Shown here: in pieces, positions 33,973 to 44,372 of the stretch
How positions within the stretch are numbered: the stretch's first letter is position 1
How the letters are laid out: each line of letters begins with the position of its first letter
NCBI RefSeq assembly: GCF_002878395.1
Contig: NC_061121.1
Location: 44,512,133-44,576,132 of the forward strand
DNA length: 64,000 nucleotides
Direction of reading: 5' to 3'
Source of the DNA: Capsicum annuum
Taxonomy: Eukaryota; Streptophyta; Magnoliopsida; Solanales; Solanaceae
The notes under the pieces: model-generated
The model's database searches: none
Told to the model about the DNA's origin: nothing
Seen by the model: only the letters and a program-made list of their open reading frames with translations
Position numbers and translations under genes: made by a program

Positions 33973-35472
33973 GGCAAAATTCTCTATTGGACCCCGTACT
34001 ATGTCAGTTTTGTAAGTTGAACACTTCTACTTACATATTTGTCATCTGGACCCCTGAACCCATGAAAAAACTACATTTTAAATACTTTTTTGGAGAGAGT
34101 AACATACTTTCCCATGTCAGCTACCACATCAGCTGTCACGTGTGCCATGTCATCTGCCACACATGCCATGTCACCTGTCACGTCATTTAAAAAAAGGATT
34201 ACATTAAATTTCAAGTCATTTTTAAAATGCTACATAACATATTAAATATTAAAATTAATTTAATTAATTAATTTAAATTAGTAAAACATAATTAATTAAA
34301 ATTCTTAACTAATTAATTTATTTAAATTAATTAAATTTTAAATTAATTAATTTATCAAATTTAAAATTATTATTTAATTTAAATAATTTTTACTTAAATA
34401 ATTAATTAATTTAAATATGATTTACATATTTAAAATATTTAATTTAAATTTATTATGGGGGGAGGGGCTGGGGGCTAGGGGAGGGGGTTGCATGGGGCTA
34501 GGTGGGGTCGAGGGCTGGGGGAGGGGTTGAGTGGGGTGGGGGGATGGAGGAAGGGGGTTGGGTGATGTGGGGGCTAGGGAAGGGGTTACGTAGGGCTAGG
34601 TGGGATGGAGATGGGTGGGGTGGGGTGGGAGCTGGGGAGGGGGGAGGGGGGGGGAAGGGATGGGTGGGGTGGGGGGGGGCTGGAGAAGGGGTGAGGTAGG
34701 AAAAAATTTTAAATTTATTATTTTTAAATTTTTAAAAATATGTTTAAATTTTTTAAAATATTTTTAAATTAAAAAAGTAGGGGTTGAGGGGTATGGGGGG
34801 GAGGCTGGGTGGGATGGGGAGGGACTGGAGAAAGGGGTGGGGTGGAAATTTTTTTTGAACTTTTTAAAAATATTTTTAAATTAAAAATAATGGAGGAAAA
34901 AAATGACAAGCTGGGGGGTGTGGGGGTCGGGAAGGGCTGGGGTGGGATGGGAAGGGAAAAAAATATTTTTTTGTAAATTTTTAAAATGATATTTTATTTT
35001 TTTAAAATATTTTTAAAGTACTTTTAAAATATTGTTAAAATATTTTAAATTAAGAAAGATGGAGGGAAAAAAGGGATCCTTTTTAATTTTATTTTAAATT
35101 TTAAAATATTTCTAATTTTATTTTAAAATTTTATATTTTTAAAAATATTTTAAAATTATTTTTACATTTTTAAAAATATTTTTAAATTTAAAAAGATGGA
35201 GGAAAAAAATGGACCCGTTTTAATTTTTTTTTAATTTTAATATTATTTTAATGTAAAGTTGGCCAAAAATTGACCCCACTCGCACCCCTAGGAAATGATT
35301 ACACTCTCTTTGTCCTAGTCACCATGATGTTGCCACATAGGCAAAGTCAATGGTCAAAGGGTGTGAAATGTTGGTTTTTGATGGGTTCAAGGGTACAGAT
35401 GAAAAACATGTAAGTAGAAATGTTTAACTTATAAAACTGACATAGTACAAGGGTCCAATAGAGCATTTTGCC
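33973..35472. mobile_element. Mutator-like (MULE-type) non-autonomous DNA transposon, 1500 bp
   Basis: A 9-bp direct duplication TTTTTGAAA flanks the element (33964-33972 and 35473-35481), the hallmark length of Mutator-like elements. The ends are terminal inverted repeats of about 110 bp (33973-34084 and 35362-35472), starting GGCAAAATKCTCTATTGGACC, with roughly 85% identity by eye. Inside there is no transposase. The left interior has repeats of CATGTCA/CACGT type (34115-34190). The centre alternates AT-rich and G-tract blocks. It is inserted in the Sirevirus-like fragment. Confidence 0.9.
34440..34965 (+). repeat. Alternating G-tract and A/T low-complexity blocks inside the MULE
   Basis: The plus strand carries three blocks of dense G runs (about 34456-34700, 34771-34848, 34911-34960), split by blocks of TTTTAAATTTTTAAAAATAT type. 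Weaker GGAGG echoes follow near 35060 and 35195. Upstream (34200-34450) is nearly pure A/T with TTAATTAATT motifs. The G-rich frame at 34502-34699 encodes only Gly/Trp-type low complexity and is not a gene. Confidence 0.9.
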
Positions 35473-35664
35473 TTTTTGAAATGATTACATGTTATCATAT
35501 TTTGACAGATTAATAAAATGACTACTATTAATAAAATGACTACTTTTTCTCTGTAAATTCAGTCTTTCCATATTTTAATGCAATTTTTGTCTTTTCCTTA
35601 ATGTTATGATTGTCTTAGTGATAGCCCAGTGGAGATGAATTATTAGCCATATATTTTTAGTCTT
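35473..35664 (+). other. Sirevirus-like 3' UTR, continued
   Basis: This is the continuation of the fragment after the MULE. CTTAGTGATAGCCCAGTGG at about 35615 matches the 3' UTR of the full-length element near 16950. It is cut at 35665 by an LTR element. Confidence 0.7.
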
Positions 35665-36267
35665 TGATACCAAACTCCCCAAGAACACAACAACACAAAC
35701 ACCAAAATCAGTCCACTAGTTCAAGAACTATGGACCCTTTTGATGACCTCTCTCGGATTCGCAAGAAGAACAAGAAAGGAAGTGATATCAAGAGTAAAAC
35801 ACACTACAACAGCAACAACACTTGATGAACAAGATGCAACAACAACAACACATGGTTACAAGAAAAAAACACTAACGGATTACACTAGATATAGACAAAC
35901 GCTTACAAGAAAGTAAAGATAGATAGATAGACAAAGGGATGGTATAATATTAACAACCCAAAAGCTTATTCCACTTTTGGACCTTTAATATCACACACAA
36001 CCTAAACCTATGTCTTTGTGACCTCAAAGGAACTGAAATTCCTAAGCAATCTCCGTTTCAAAGCAAATAATCAACACAAGGATTCCACCTTGCTAAAGAC
36101 TCTCAAAGAGGCTACAAAATATATTCTCCAAAAATCTCCCAAAAATAACCTAATGAGGTTCTATTTATACCAAGGTTAACTTATTTCAAATGACTAAAGA
36201 ACCCTTGCAAAGGGTGGATGAACAGTGAACAGTTTTAGATCTTGTGGGACTTGTTCTCTACACTTCA
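35665..36267 (-). repeat. 3' LTR of the minus-strand non-autonomous element
   Basis: 603 bp, paired with 38370-38990. Its R/U5 part also matches the LTRs at 41755 and 43694 on the opposite strand. Confidence 0.8.
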
Positions 36268-36939
36268 AAGCTTGTTCCTTGGATAGGCATCCCCCCGAGC
36301 TTGAGTCTTGATGCATTAGCCTCCGATCATGATCGTACCTGTATAATCTTCCCCTCTTTAGAAAGGATTTGTCCTCGAATCTGAACCTTGGAAAATAATA
36401 TGAAGGACAAGCAAACAAAAGTTCCTCAAGGTACGAGGGTTAGGATTAGTGTAATCAATCATAGCATCATGCCAAGGTGGCTCAAACTTCACATAGACCC
36501 AAACATCCCTCTTACTCGAATACCCTACCAAGGGAGAATCAACTAGTTTATCCACATAAGTGTGACAAGAAACAAGGAACAAGAATTGCTTATCAAGTGG
36601 AAAACATAGACTCTTCTTAGAACAATAATTAGACTTGAAAGCCTAGAGAGGAAAGCCATACATTCCAGGTTGGGAATACACTTCCTTACCCCAATACTAC
36701 TACAATAATGACCAAATCTCCCCTCTATACTATCATGGTCAATAACAACCTAGAGAGTCATCCTTAGTCATTCAGCCAACATGTTCAACATCATCATTTT
36801 CATACACAAGTTGGTCTTCATGAATTCCATAGGAAAATATAATACCACTTTCCACAATGTATTCAAGACTAGGTGAATCAACTAGTGTATCCACAATCTC
36901 AAGTTGTACATTATCATCACAAAATGAAGGCACATTTGG

Positions 36940-37233
36940 CTAACATAAAGACAAACTATCATTCAAACTTAGTTGGCTATTATCCTCATTCACTAGAGTG
37001 CAGAAGTTAGTTTGATTACCTTGTAGCTCAAGTGGAGCATGTCCACTCATGGTAATTTGGTTAGGAAGGCTTGGATGGTCCATCAAGTTATCTAACTTCT
37101 TCCACAGAGAGCCTTCTGTCCCTTCCAATCTTCCTTCCATTCTGTCCATTATTTGCCTATCTATGGCATCAAGCCTTGCCATGGTGGATTTAACCCAACT
37201 AGGCATTTCAGCTTCATTCGCCATTGTACCCAT
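36940..37233 (-). pseudogene. Gag-like ORF of the non-autonomous LTR element
   Basis: The first ATG is at 37233. The product of 97 residues begins MGTMANEAEMPSWVK and continues with MARLDAIDRQIMDRMEGRLE, a charged amphipathic helix typical of the N-terminus of some plant Ty3-type gag proteins. It ends at 36940 without a capsid core or zinc knuckle. In such families the ORF would be longer, so it is probably truncated. It may still be translated if the element is transcribed. Confidence 0.4.
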
Positions 37234-37239
37234 CAAGAG

Positions 37240-38369
37240 CTACTAAGAAAAAAACACGAAAACAAAAAATACATTAAAGATGAGCAAAAATCAGTCCACA
37301 ATTCATCACAAAACAGTCCACAATGCGTCTCAAAATAGTCCACAATTCCTCACTTTCACACTTTGGATTTTTCACTCGATTGGCCTTACAAATATTGATA
37401 ACTCACTTATACTCCAATGAGGTTACTTGGTCCCAATTGTGGTTCGAGGTCGGAGTATATTCTTGTTTGAAAGGACTCAAATAAGTAATGTACTAACTTA
37501 AAGGCTAGTAGGGTATTACTAGGTTTTCAATTAGTGTCGAGCAAACAAACAAAACTAGGTAACAATAAAATGAAACTAAGAAATATAAAATTTGAACTCA
37601 AAAATGTTGCATGAACAGTACTTTTGTGACGTGGAAGTCCACTATTGGTCTCGAGTTTTATCAAAATTTTATTTTCCAATTTCAAGTCTTGATCAATATA
37701 CAATTTGGAATTGGTGGATTTGGTTAATGGAGGGAAAAGTGGTCTTTGAGCCTTTTTTTTCAAATTTCAAAAGCAAAACTTGACTTCTTTTAACTTTCTC
37801 CTTGAAACAAGGTCATTAAATCATGGAAAATTAGATGAAAAGACTTTGAAGTTATAGGGACAAGTCTTTCACTAACAACTACTACAAGTTTGTCTTTCAC
37901 CTTTATAGATCTAGTTTGCAATTTAAGGATTAACAAGATGATGACAGGGTGAAGAACCTTAAGAACACAACAACAAATCCAAGAAGAAAAAAAATTTCAG
38001 TTTCTGACTCCACTACAACAAGACCATCAAATCGGCCAAGGTTTAGGTAACAACAACATCCTACTCAACCACACCTTGTTCACATCAACAACTTCAAGAA
38101 GTTCAAGTTCAATCTTAGATTTGGACACTTTTTAGTGTTGATGAGAAAGAAACCAACACTATAAAAACTCTAAAAAAACAAAATACTACAAGTTCTAGAC
38201 ACACAACAAACAAATATTTGCCAAGATAACAACTACACAATTTTCGGCCAAGAACACAAAATGGACAGATTTGCACTTTTTTAGAATTTTTTTCAGTTTT
38301 CAGCTGTTTTTTTTTGAATTTTCGTCCAAGAGAACCCAATATTATAACCAGCCTTGATTTTATGCCAAA
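37240..38369 (-). other. Leader region of the minus-strand non-autonomous element
   Basis: Non-coding, between gag-like ORF and 5' LTR. Beside the LTR the minus strand reads TTTGGCATAAAATCAAGGC. This resembles the TTTGGTATCAAAGTC primer-site sequence of the related plus-strand element at 42427. Confidence 0.5.
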
Positions 38370-38990
38370 TGATACCAAAATCCCCAATAACACAACAACA
38401 CAAACACCAAAATCAGTCTACTAGTTCAAGAACTATGGACCCTTTTGATGACTTCTCTCGGATTCGCAAGAAGAACAAGAAGGGAAGTGATATCAAGAGT
38501 AAAACACACTAAAACAAAAACAACACTTGATCAACAAGATGCAATAACAACAACACACGGTTACAAGACAAGAACACAAACGGATTACACTAGATATAGA
38601 CAAACGAGTACAAGAAAGTAAAGATAGATAGATAGACAAAGGGACGGTATAATATTAACAACCCAAAAGCTTTTTCCACTTTTTGACCTTTAATATCACA
38701 CACAACCTAAAACTATCTCTTACGTGACCTCAAGGGAACTGATATTCCCAAGCAATCTCTGTTTCTAAGCAAATGATCAACACAAGGATTCCACCTTGCT
38801 AAAGACTCTCAAAGAGTCTACAAAACATATTCTCCAAAAATCTCCCAAAAATGACCTAATGAGGTTCTATTTATACCTAGGTCAACTTATTATAAATGAC
38901 TAAAAAACCCTTGTAATGGGCAGATGAACAGTGAACGCGGATGAACAGTGAACAGTTTTGGAGCTTGTGGGACTTGCTCTCTACACTTCA
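38370..38990 (-). repeat. 5' LTR of the minus-strand non-autonomous element
   Basis: 621 bp, with a local duplication of GATGAACAGTGAAC near 38925-38955 compared with the left copy. Confidence 0.8.
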
Positions 38991-39926
38991 AAGGTTTGTG
39001 TTTTGTAGAAGTAGGAATTAGAAGTTTGTAATTCCTTGTTTACAAAAGTCTTGTAATTTGATGATTTTTGAGGCTCAAATGTTTTAGTAGAGTTGAGGAT
39101 AAATCCTGTAGAGGTAGGGGTCTGGTTTTTTATACCTCTTCAAGCGGGGTATTTTTGATACAAGTCAAATGGGGCATCAACGCTTTTAATCACATAACTC
39201 GAGGCCAACATGAGGAGGTCCAAGCCTTGATCGCCGTAAGGATCCAAGAATGTTCTTGGAGACCCTTCTTTGAGCTCATAATAAAGCAATGTCATGTTTG
39301 AAAGATAGCTTGCAGTAGAAGAAATCCATGGCGAAGGAATAAAGAGAGCCCTTTTGGGCTATTTCAAAAATAGCCACTTTTGGGCTATTTTTGTAATAGG
39401 CTAGTTGTGCAAAGGAAACTATTATAAATAGGTGCCTTAGACATTTCATTAGTAAGTTTTTGTTGATTAAATTACATGATGTATTCATGAGAACCCTATG
39501 GGAGTGATAAGGGCTTTGAAAAGCCGATGTTGAACCTTGCTTAGAAACGTTGGTTGTAAGGGAGATCTAATCCATTTTGTGGTCACGTAATAGTTAGGTG
39601 CTTATTGATATTCATTAACGGAGGTTTTAGGGTTTGAAACACCCTTCAATTGTCCTTTAGTTATCAGTTTTATATCTATCTTTCTATCATCGTTATTTAT
39701 ATCTATCTTTCTATCATCGTTATCTTATCCTTCTATCTTTACTCTTCTGCATCAAGATTCGATTCCTCATGAGTTGATTCATATCAGTTTTCCACGTGAA
39801 AATTCACTGTGTTATTTACTTACTGTTTTTGCTAGTTTGAAACATGTTAATCAGTCTATTTAATTGATAGGCAACAGCTAGGCTAAAATAAAGTAATCAG
39901 TAGGGCACGTACTTCAAAAACTAACA
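38991..39926 (+). repeat. Tail of a Sirevirus-like 3' LTR, split by a solo LTR
   Basis: Positions 38991-39155 and 39787-39926 together match the last part of the LTR at 17164-18173 (GTTTTTGTAG..., GAGGCTCAAGAGTT-like, TTTTCCACGTGAAAA, final CTAACA). This closes the mosaic Sirevirus-like fragment that began at 31083. Confidence 0.8.
39156..39786 (+). mobile_element. Solo LTR (631 bp) nested in the Sirevirus-like LTR
   Basis: It begins TGATACAAGTC and ends GATTCATATCA. It sits exactly where the Sirevirus-like LTR is interrupted. The flanking 5-mers ATTTT (39151-39155) and GTTTT (39787-39791) differ at one base, consistent with an aged target duplication. TATA-like ATTATAAATAGG is at about 39422. 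No internal region, hence a solo LTR left by LTR-LTR recombination. Confidence 0.75.
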
Positions 39927-40480
39927 ACTCCATTCAGTGGAGAATAATAAATCTGGAGATCATGCTTCTATGTGAACTTCATACCGTGTCTGGTAGAATC
40001 GGAAAATAGATGTGAAATTACATGATTGTGAGTTCAATTTGAGAAAATGTCATGTTTAGCTTAGTTTCTTTTCCTACGTTTTCTGTCTGAATTTCTGAAT
40101 TTAAGCATCCAATATCTCCTATCAGAGAAGCAACAAAAATGTTTGTTCTTCTACAAAGATACCAAGTTCTGTTTCATTGGCAAGATAGGCTATTGTAAAG
40201 GTGCTCCATCATTCATTTAAACTTGAAGCTACTTTTCTCCAGTTCTATCTAAGCATATTGTAGACCACGGTCTTATAAGTCTACAGGTATGTGCTATATA
40301 AAGTCTTCCTAATTCATTAAGACTTGCTAAACCACTTTTCTCTATAGGTAGTTTGTCTTGCAACATATCCTGATATTATGACTTGTTTACATCTGAGTAT
40401 AAGCTAGTTGAAACTACAAATGTAAATATCTTGACATATTTGTGACGGTGTCTCCATCTCTCAAGGCGAGCTCTGGTATT
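39927..40480 (+). repeat. Partial copy D of the duplicated SAUR downstream flank
   Basis: It aligns with 56010-56520 and 23050-23490: CACATGATTGTGAG, AGCTTAGTTTCTT, AGAGAAGCAA, CATATTGTAGACCA, GACTTGTTTACATC. No SAUR or kelch coding sequence remains. Its left edge is the Sirevirus-like LTR end. Confidence 0.7.
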
Positions 40481-41148
40481 GTGGCCTGAGATAAACTTGT
40501 GGGATTCGTTTGTACATTTGGACATCAATGACCTTTACCAGAAACCAGAATCAAAGTGGAAGCCCGATTCGTGTGCCATAGGACTAACCACTGAGCTTTG
40601 TTACTACATCTAAATGGTTGTTGTAATTTAAACATTTCGATATGAATGGCCTTTAGCAGAAAATATATCAGATTTTCCTAAATTATTAAAGAATAAAACA
40701 ATTTGGAGGCCCGGCTATGGATTTCTGATTTATAAGTAAATAACAATATGTTGTACACTTGTTGAGTATCATATATCTATTGCAGAACTTATGATAGTTG
40801 ATTCAACAAACTAGCAATTGCATGTTTCAAAAAAGGACACGAAGTTAAAGTGACACAAAAATAGGCTATATTTTAAGATCTCTCAAGTTAACGGGTTAAC
40901 TTTTAAAAAGGCTATGCTAAAATAGTTCGCTAAGCCATTTTGGTATCACTTTAACTTCATGTCCTATTTCAGTCATGTATAACTATCTGGGGTTCATATA
41001 GGCTCCAGATCTAACTTTCATGGGGTCAATTAATACAAGACGGAGGGAGTATAAATTTGTTGTATAAAGTTAAAGTACTTTCACTACAGAAGCTCATTTT
41101 CTTGCTTTTGCCGAACATATATCTTAGGAAAAAATACTTGTTTGTGCA
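40481..41148 (+). promoter_or_regulatory. Upstream region of the F-box gene, with MITE remnants
   Basis: Non-coding. It contains an inverted-repeat element (40834-40965) and a GACGGAGGGAGTA motif at 41040-41052, the usual end of Stowaway-like MITEs. No clear TATA box could be fixed. Confidence 0.4.
40834..40965. mobile_element. Small inverted-repeat element (MITE-like), 132 bp
   Basis: The arms AGGACACGAAGTTAAAGTGA (40834-) and TCACTTTAACTTCATGTCCT (-40965) are near-perfect reverse complements. An inner palindrome AAGTTAACGGGTTAACTT lies between them. Together with the Stowaway-type end at 41050 it may be part of one larger MITE. Confidence 0.55.
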
Positions 41149-41754
41149 ATGAGAGAGATGAAGGAGAAGAACCCTAGACCTAAAAGCTCTAATCTTTTAA
41201 CTTTCTTTAATCCAATACTAAGCTTCTTCAAGCCTAATCATAGAGAAACCAGATTTATAGATCTTCCAAGGGTGATTATGGTGGAAATACTCTCAAAATT
41301 GCCAATCGCGTCCATTTTAAGCTCTAGGCGTGTTTGCAAACTCTGGTATAATCTTTTTTCTGACCCTTTATTTCTTACCATGTATAGATCAAGATTACCT
41401 TCTCCCTGCATTTTGTTTTCACGTGATCATGGTATAAGTCAGCTTTTTGAACTTGATCTGTGTTGCGATGATTATTCTTCTAGACTCCATAACAGACCTA
41501 TTTTAATGAGTCGTCCCGGGCTTAACACACCAGTGAAACGGGGAAAGGACATTCTAGTTGAGGATTACCCAATGTTGAGATTAATTGGTTCATGTAATGG
41601 ATTTATTGGTTTGATAACTAATATATATGATATAAATACTTCAGTTTACATTAGTAATTCTCTTTTGGGTGAGTATTTTAAACTTAAGTTGCCCCAATTA
41701 GAGAAAAGTGATTGTGGTGTTGTTTATAGATTTTGCTTCAGTGAATTCTCTGTA

Positions 41755-42426
41755 TGAGCCACGACGTGTTTTGAAGATAGCGTGGGATTCGAGAGAGCAT
41801 GGAAACCCATGATATTATTTTGGGCTTTGGGTCACTTTTGGGGCCAATAGCTTTTAGGGTCACTTTTGGGCATATTGTGTAATAAAGACCCATGGCCTAA
41901 AATAGCTAGTTTGCCTTCATTTTAAGGGGAGATTTTAGAGATTTTAGATGACATATTTGTAGCCACTTTTGAGAGTCTCTTTCAAGGTGGAATCCTTGGG
42001 CAAGGTGGAATCCTTCTGTTGATGATTTGCTTGGAAACGAAGATTGCTTGGGTATTCCGGCTCCCTTGAGGTCACGTAAGAGATAGGTTTAGGTTGTGTG
42101 CAATATTAAAGGTCCGAAATTGGAATAAGTTTTTGGATTGTTAATATTACATCTTCATTTGTCTATCTATCTATCTTTACTTTCTTATAATCGTTTGTCT
42201 ATATCTAGTATAATCCATTTGTGTTCTTGTCTTGTAACCGTGTGTTGTTGTTGTTGCATCTTGTTCATCAAGTGTTGTTTTTTTTAGTGTGTTTTACTCT
42301 TGATATCATTTCCTTTCTTGTTCTTCTAGTGAATCCGAGAGCGGTCATCAAAGGGGTTCCTCGATTCTTCAAATCATTGACTATTTTGGTGTATGTTTTT
42401 GTGTCTTCCTTGTCAATATTGTATCA
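41755..42426 (+). repeat. 5' LTR of the element in the F-box gene
   Basis: Followed directly by TTTGGTATCAAAGTC, a likely primer site (tRNA-Met-like, diverged). The open frames at 42221-42649 arise from the LTR/leader and are not genes. Confidence 0.85.
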
Positions 42427-42974
42427 TTTGGTATCAAAGTCAATCTTTATTTTGTTCCTACGAAGTCAATCTTGGTTTTGTTATCTTGAAAATTGCAAAA
42501 AAAAAAAAAAAGTGTCAAAATCAAAAATTTCAAAAAAAAAAAGTACTATTCCCGTTTTTAACCCTAGGTCAAAATTTGAGTCTTTGATTTTGTTATTTTC
42601 TTGTATTTTAAGTGTTAGATTCTTGTTCTCTAACACTATAGGAGTCTAGGTTTCGAATTTGAGCCAAATCGGAGTTGATTTGAGTGTTCTACCCTTGATG
42701 TGTGCTTAAACTTAAAGAAAGAGAGGTGGGTTCAAGATCTGAAATTTTGGGTTGAGAGACTGAAAAAAAATTGATGTTTGGAATGTGTTTAGAAGGTTGA
42801 AAATGGGCTTGGTTCAAAATTTCATTGCATTCCGATCTTCGGTTTAAGAGTTAGAGATTTTTGAAGTTCTTGGTGTTGTTGAGTGTTCTTGAGAAGATTC
42901 AAACCTTCATCTTGAATTATTTTCAAAACGTGGTGTTTGATACGCAAAATTGAATAAAAAAATTTTTTGAGTGC

Positions 42975-43512
42975 GTAATTTATAAGTACCATGGCTTTGG
43001 GAGATGAGATCCCACCTATCTCAAAAGCGGTGATAATGAAAGCTCTCATGGATTGGTGATAAGAATTGAATAGTTGGAAGAAGGATGAGTCATATTTGAA
43101 ATTGAACATAGAAAAGGTGACATGTCTTACTACCCAAAACCCACCAAATGTACCCCAACCACCACAATTCCACCAACAAACACTTCATTACCAAAGACCA
43201 CATCCGATTCTACTTCAAGAACATGTTCCCATTACAAACCAAGTTCCCGACAACAATGTTCATCCAACCGAAATCCAAATTGAGAAGAACAATTCTAACA
43301 TGGAACCTTTGTTACTCGCTAACCATGATGCTAGCATTTTACCTAGCATCACTCCTTCATTTGTGCAGGTTCATGAACAAATAATATCAAAGAAGGATGC
43401 AAGAGGAATGCCATATGAAAATGAGCTTGAAAGCCTAACGGAGTTCTTACCAAAGAATTCCAAACTTGAAAGGTGCAATGACAAGTTGATAAAGGAGTGG
43501 ATTCTAGGATGA
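42975..43512 (+). pseudogene. Gag-like ORF of the non-autonomous element
   Basis: It starts around 42990 with MALGDEIPPISKAVIMKALM, and stops (TGATAAG) occur near 43058. From 43066 the frame is open for 148 codons: LNSWKKDESYLKLNIEK, a Pro/Gln-rich stretch, then KDARGMPYENELESLTEFLP. No zinc knuckle or enzyme domain. It is probably a shortened Ty3-type gag, and function beyond that is unknown. Confidence 0.4.
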
Positions 43513-43693
43513 ATCCTCTTCAAGAAAAAGAGGATTATACAAGATCAATGGGCTCCACTTCTTTGGGATCGATGCTTCAAGGATCACATTTATGGATCAA
43601 AGATTTGGTTATTTTAGGGGAAAAAATACATGTGTGGATTATAACTTGGAGCACGGGAGAAGCTACATTTCATGATGTCATCCATGGGAGCAT

Positions 43694-44372
43694 TGAGCCA
43701 CAACGTGTTTGGAACATAGCATGGGATTCGAGAGAGCATGGACGCCCATGACATTATTTTGGGCTTTGGGTCACTTTTGGGGCCAATAGCTTTTAGGGTA
43801 ACTTTTGGGCCCATTTTGTAATAAAGACCCATGGCCTATAAATAACTAGTTTGCCTTCATTTTAAGGGGAGATTTTAGATGTTTGAGATGACATATTTGT
43901 AGCCGCTTTTGAGAGCCTCTTTCAAGGTGGAATCCTTGGGCAAGGTGGAATCCTTGTGTTGATGATTTGCTTAGAAACGAAGATTTCTTGGATATTCCGG
44001 TTCCCTTGAGGTCACGCAAGAGATAGATTTAGGTTGTGTGTGATATTAAAGGTTCAAAAGTGGAATAAGCTTTTGGATTGTTAATATTACATCTTCATTT
44101 GTTTATTTATCTATCTTTACTTTTTTATAATTATTTGTCTATATCTAGTGTAATCCATTTGTGTTCTTGTCTTGTAACCGTGTGTTGTTGTTATTGCATC
44201 TTGTTCATCAAGTGTTGTTTTTATTGTTTTTAGTGTGTTTTACTCTTGATAGCATTTCCTTTCTTATTCTTATTGTGAATCCGGGAGAGGTCATCAAAGG
44301 GGATACTCGATTCTTCAAATCGTTGACTATTTTGATTTATGTTTTCGTGTCTTCCTTATAGATCTTGTATCA
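43694..44372 (+). repeat. 3' LTR of the element in the F-box gene
   Basis: Pairs with 41755-42426 at high identity, which suggests a fairly recent insertion compared with the Sirevirus-like element. Confidence 0.85.

Larger units (their letters stand above)
35665..38990 (-). mobile_element. Non-autonomous LTR retrotransposon, minus strand
   Basis: Direct repeats 35665-36267 and 38370-38990 flank 2.1 kb. Both read TGATACCAAA... to ...CTCTACACTTCA on the plus strand, giving TG...CA ends. In its own orientation the 5' LTR is on the right. The interior has a gag-like start and a fragment of polyprotein-end type (FRFEDKSFLKRGR) but no enzymes, so it is non-autonomous. The flanks (GTCTT / AAGGT) do not match. 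The left flank is Sirevirus 3' UTR and the right flank lies deep in the Sirevirus LTR, so the insertion was followed by a deletion. Confidence 0.8.
41755..44372 (+). mobile_element. Non-autonomous LTR retrotransposon in the F-box gene
   Basis: Direct LTRs 41755-42426 (672 bp) and 43694-44372 (679 bp) both begin TGAGCCACRACGTGTTT and end TTGTATCA. The interior of 1.27 kb carries only a gag-like ORF. The left flank is the F-box exon (CTGTA) and the right flank is another copia fragment (AATTA), so no target duplication is present. R/U5 sequence is shared with the element at 35665-38990 in opposite orientation, but the U3 parts differ. Confidence 0.88.

Noticed and set aside
34502..34699. 65-codon Gly/Trp-rich reading frame
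   Set aside because: It is translation of G-tract low-complexity DNA inside the MULE; no codon or family signal.
42221..42649. 142-codon hydrophobic frame that looks like a membrane protein
   Set aside because: It lies in the T-rich LTR and leader, and a similar frame recurs in the paired LTR (44161-44361). Its hydrophobicity comes from T richness.
43614..43832. Minus-strand frame overlapping the element 3' LTR
   Set aside because: It spans the border between internal region and LTR on the antisense strand, so it is a shadow frame.
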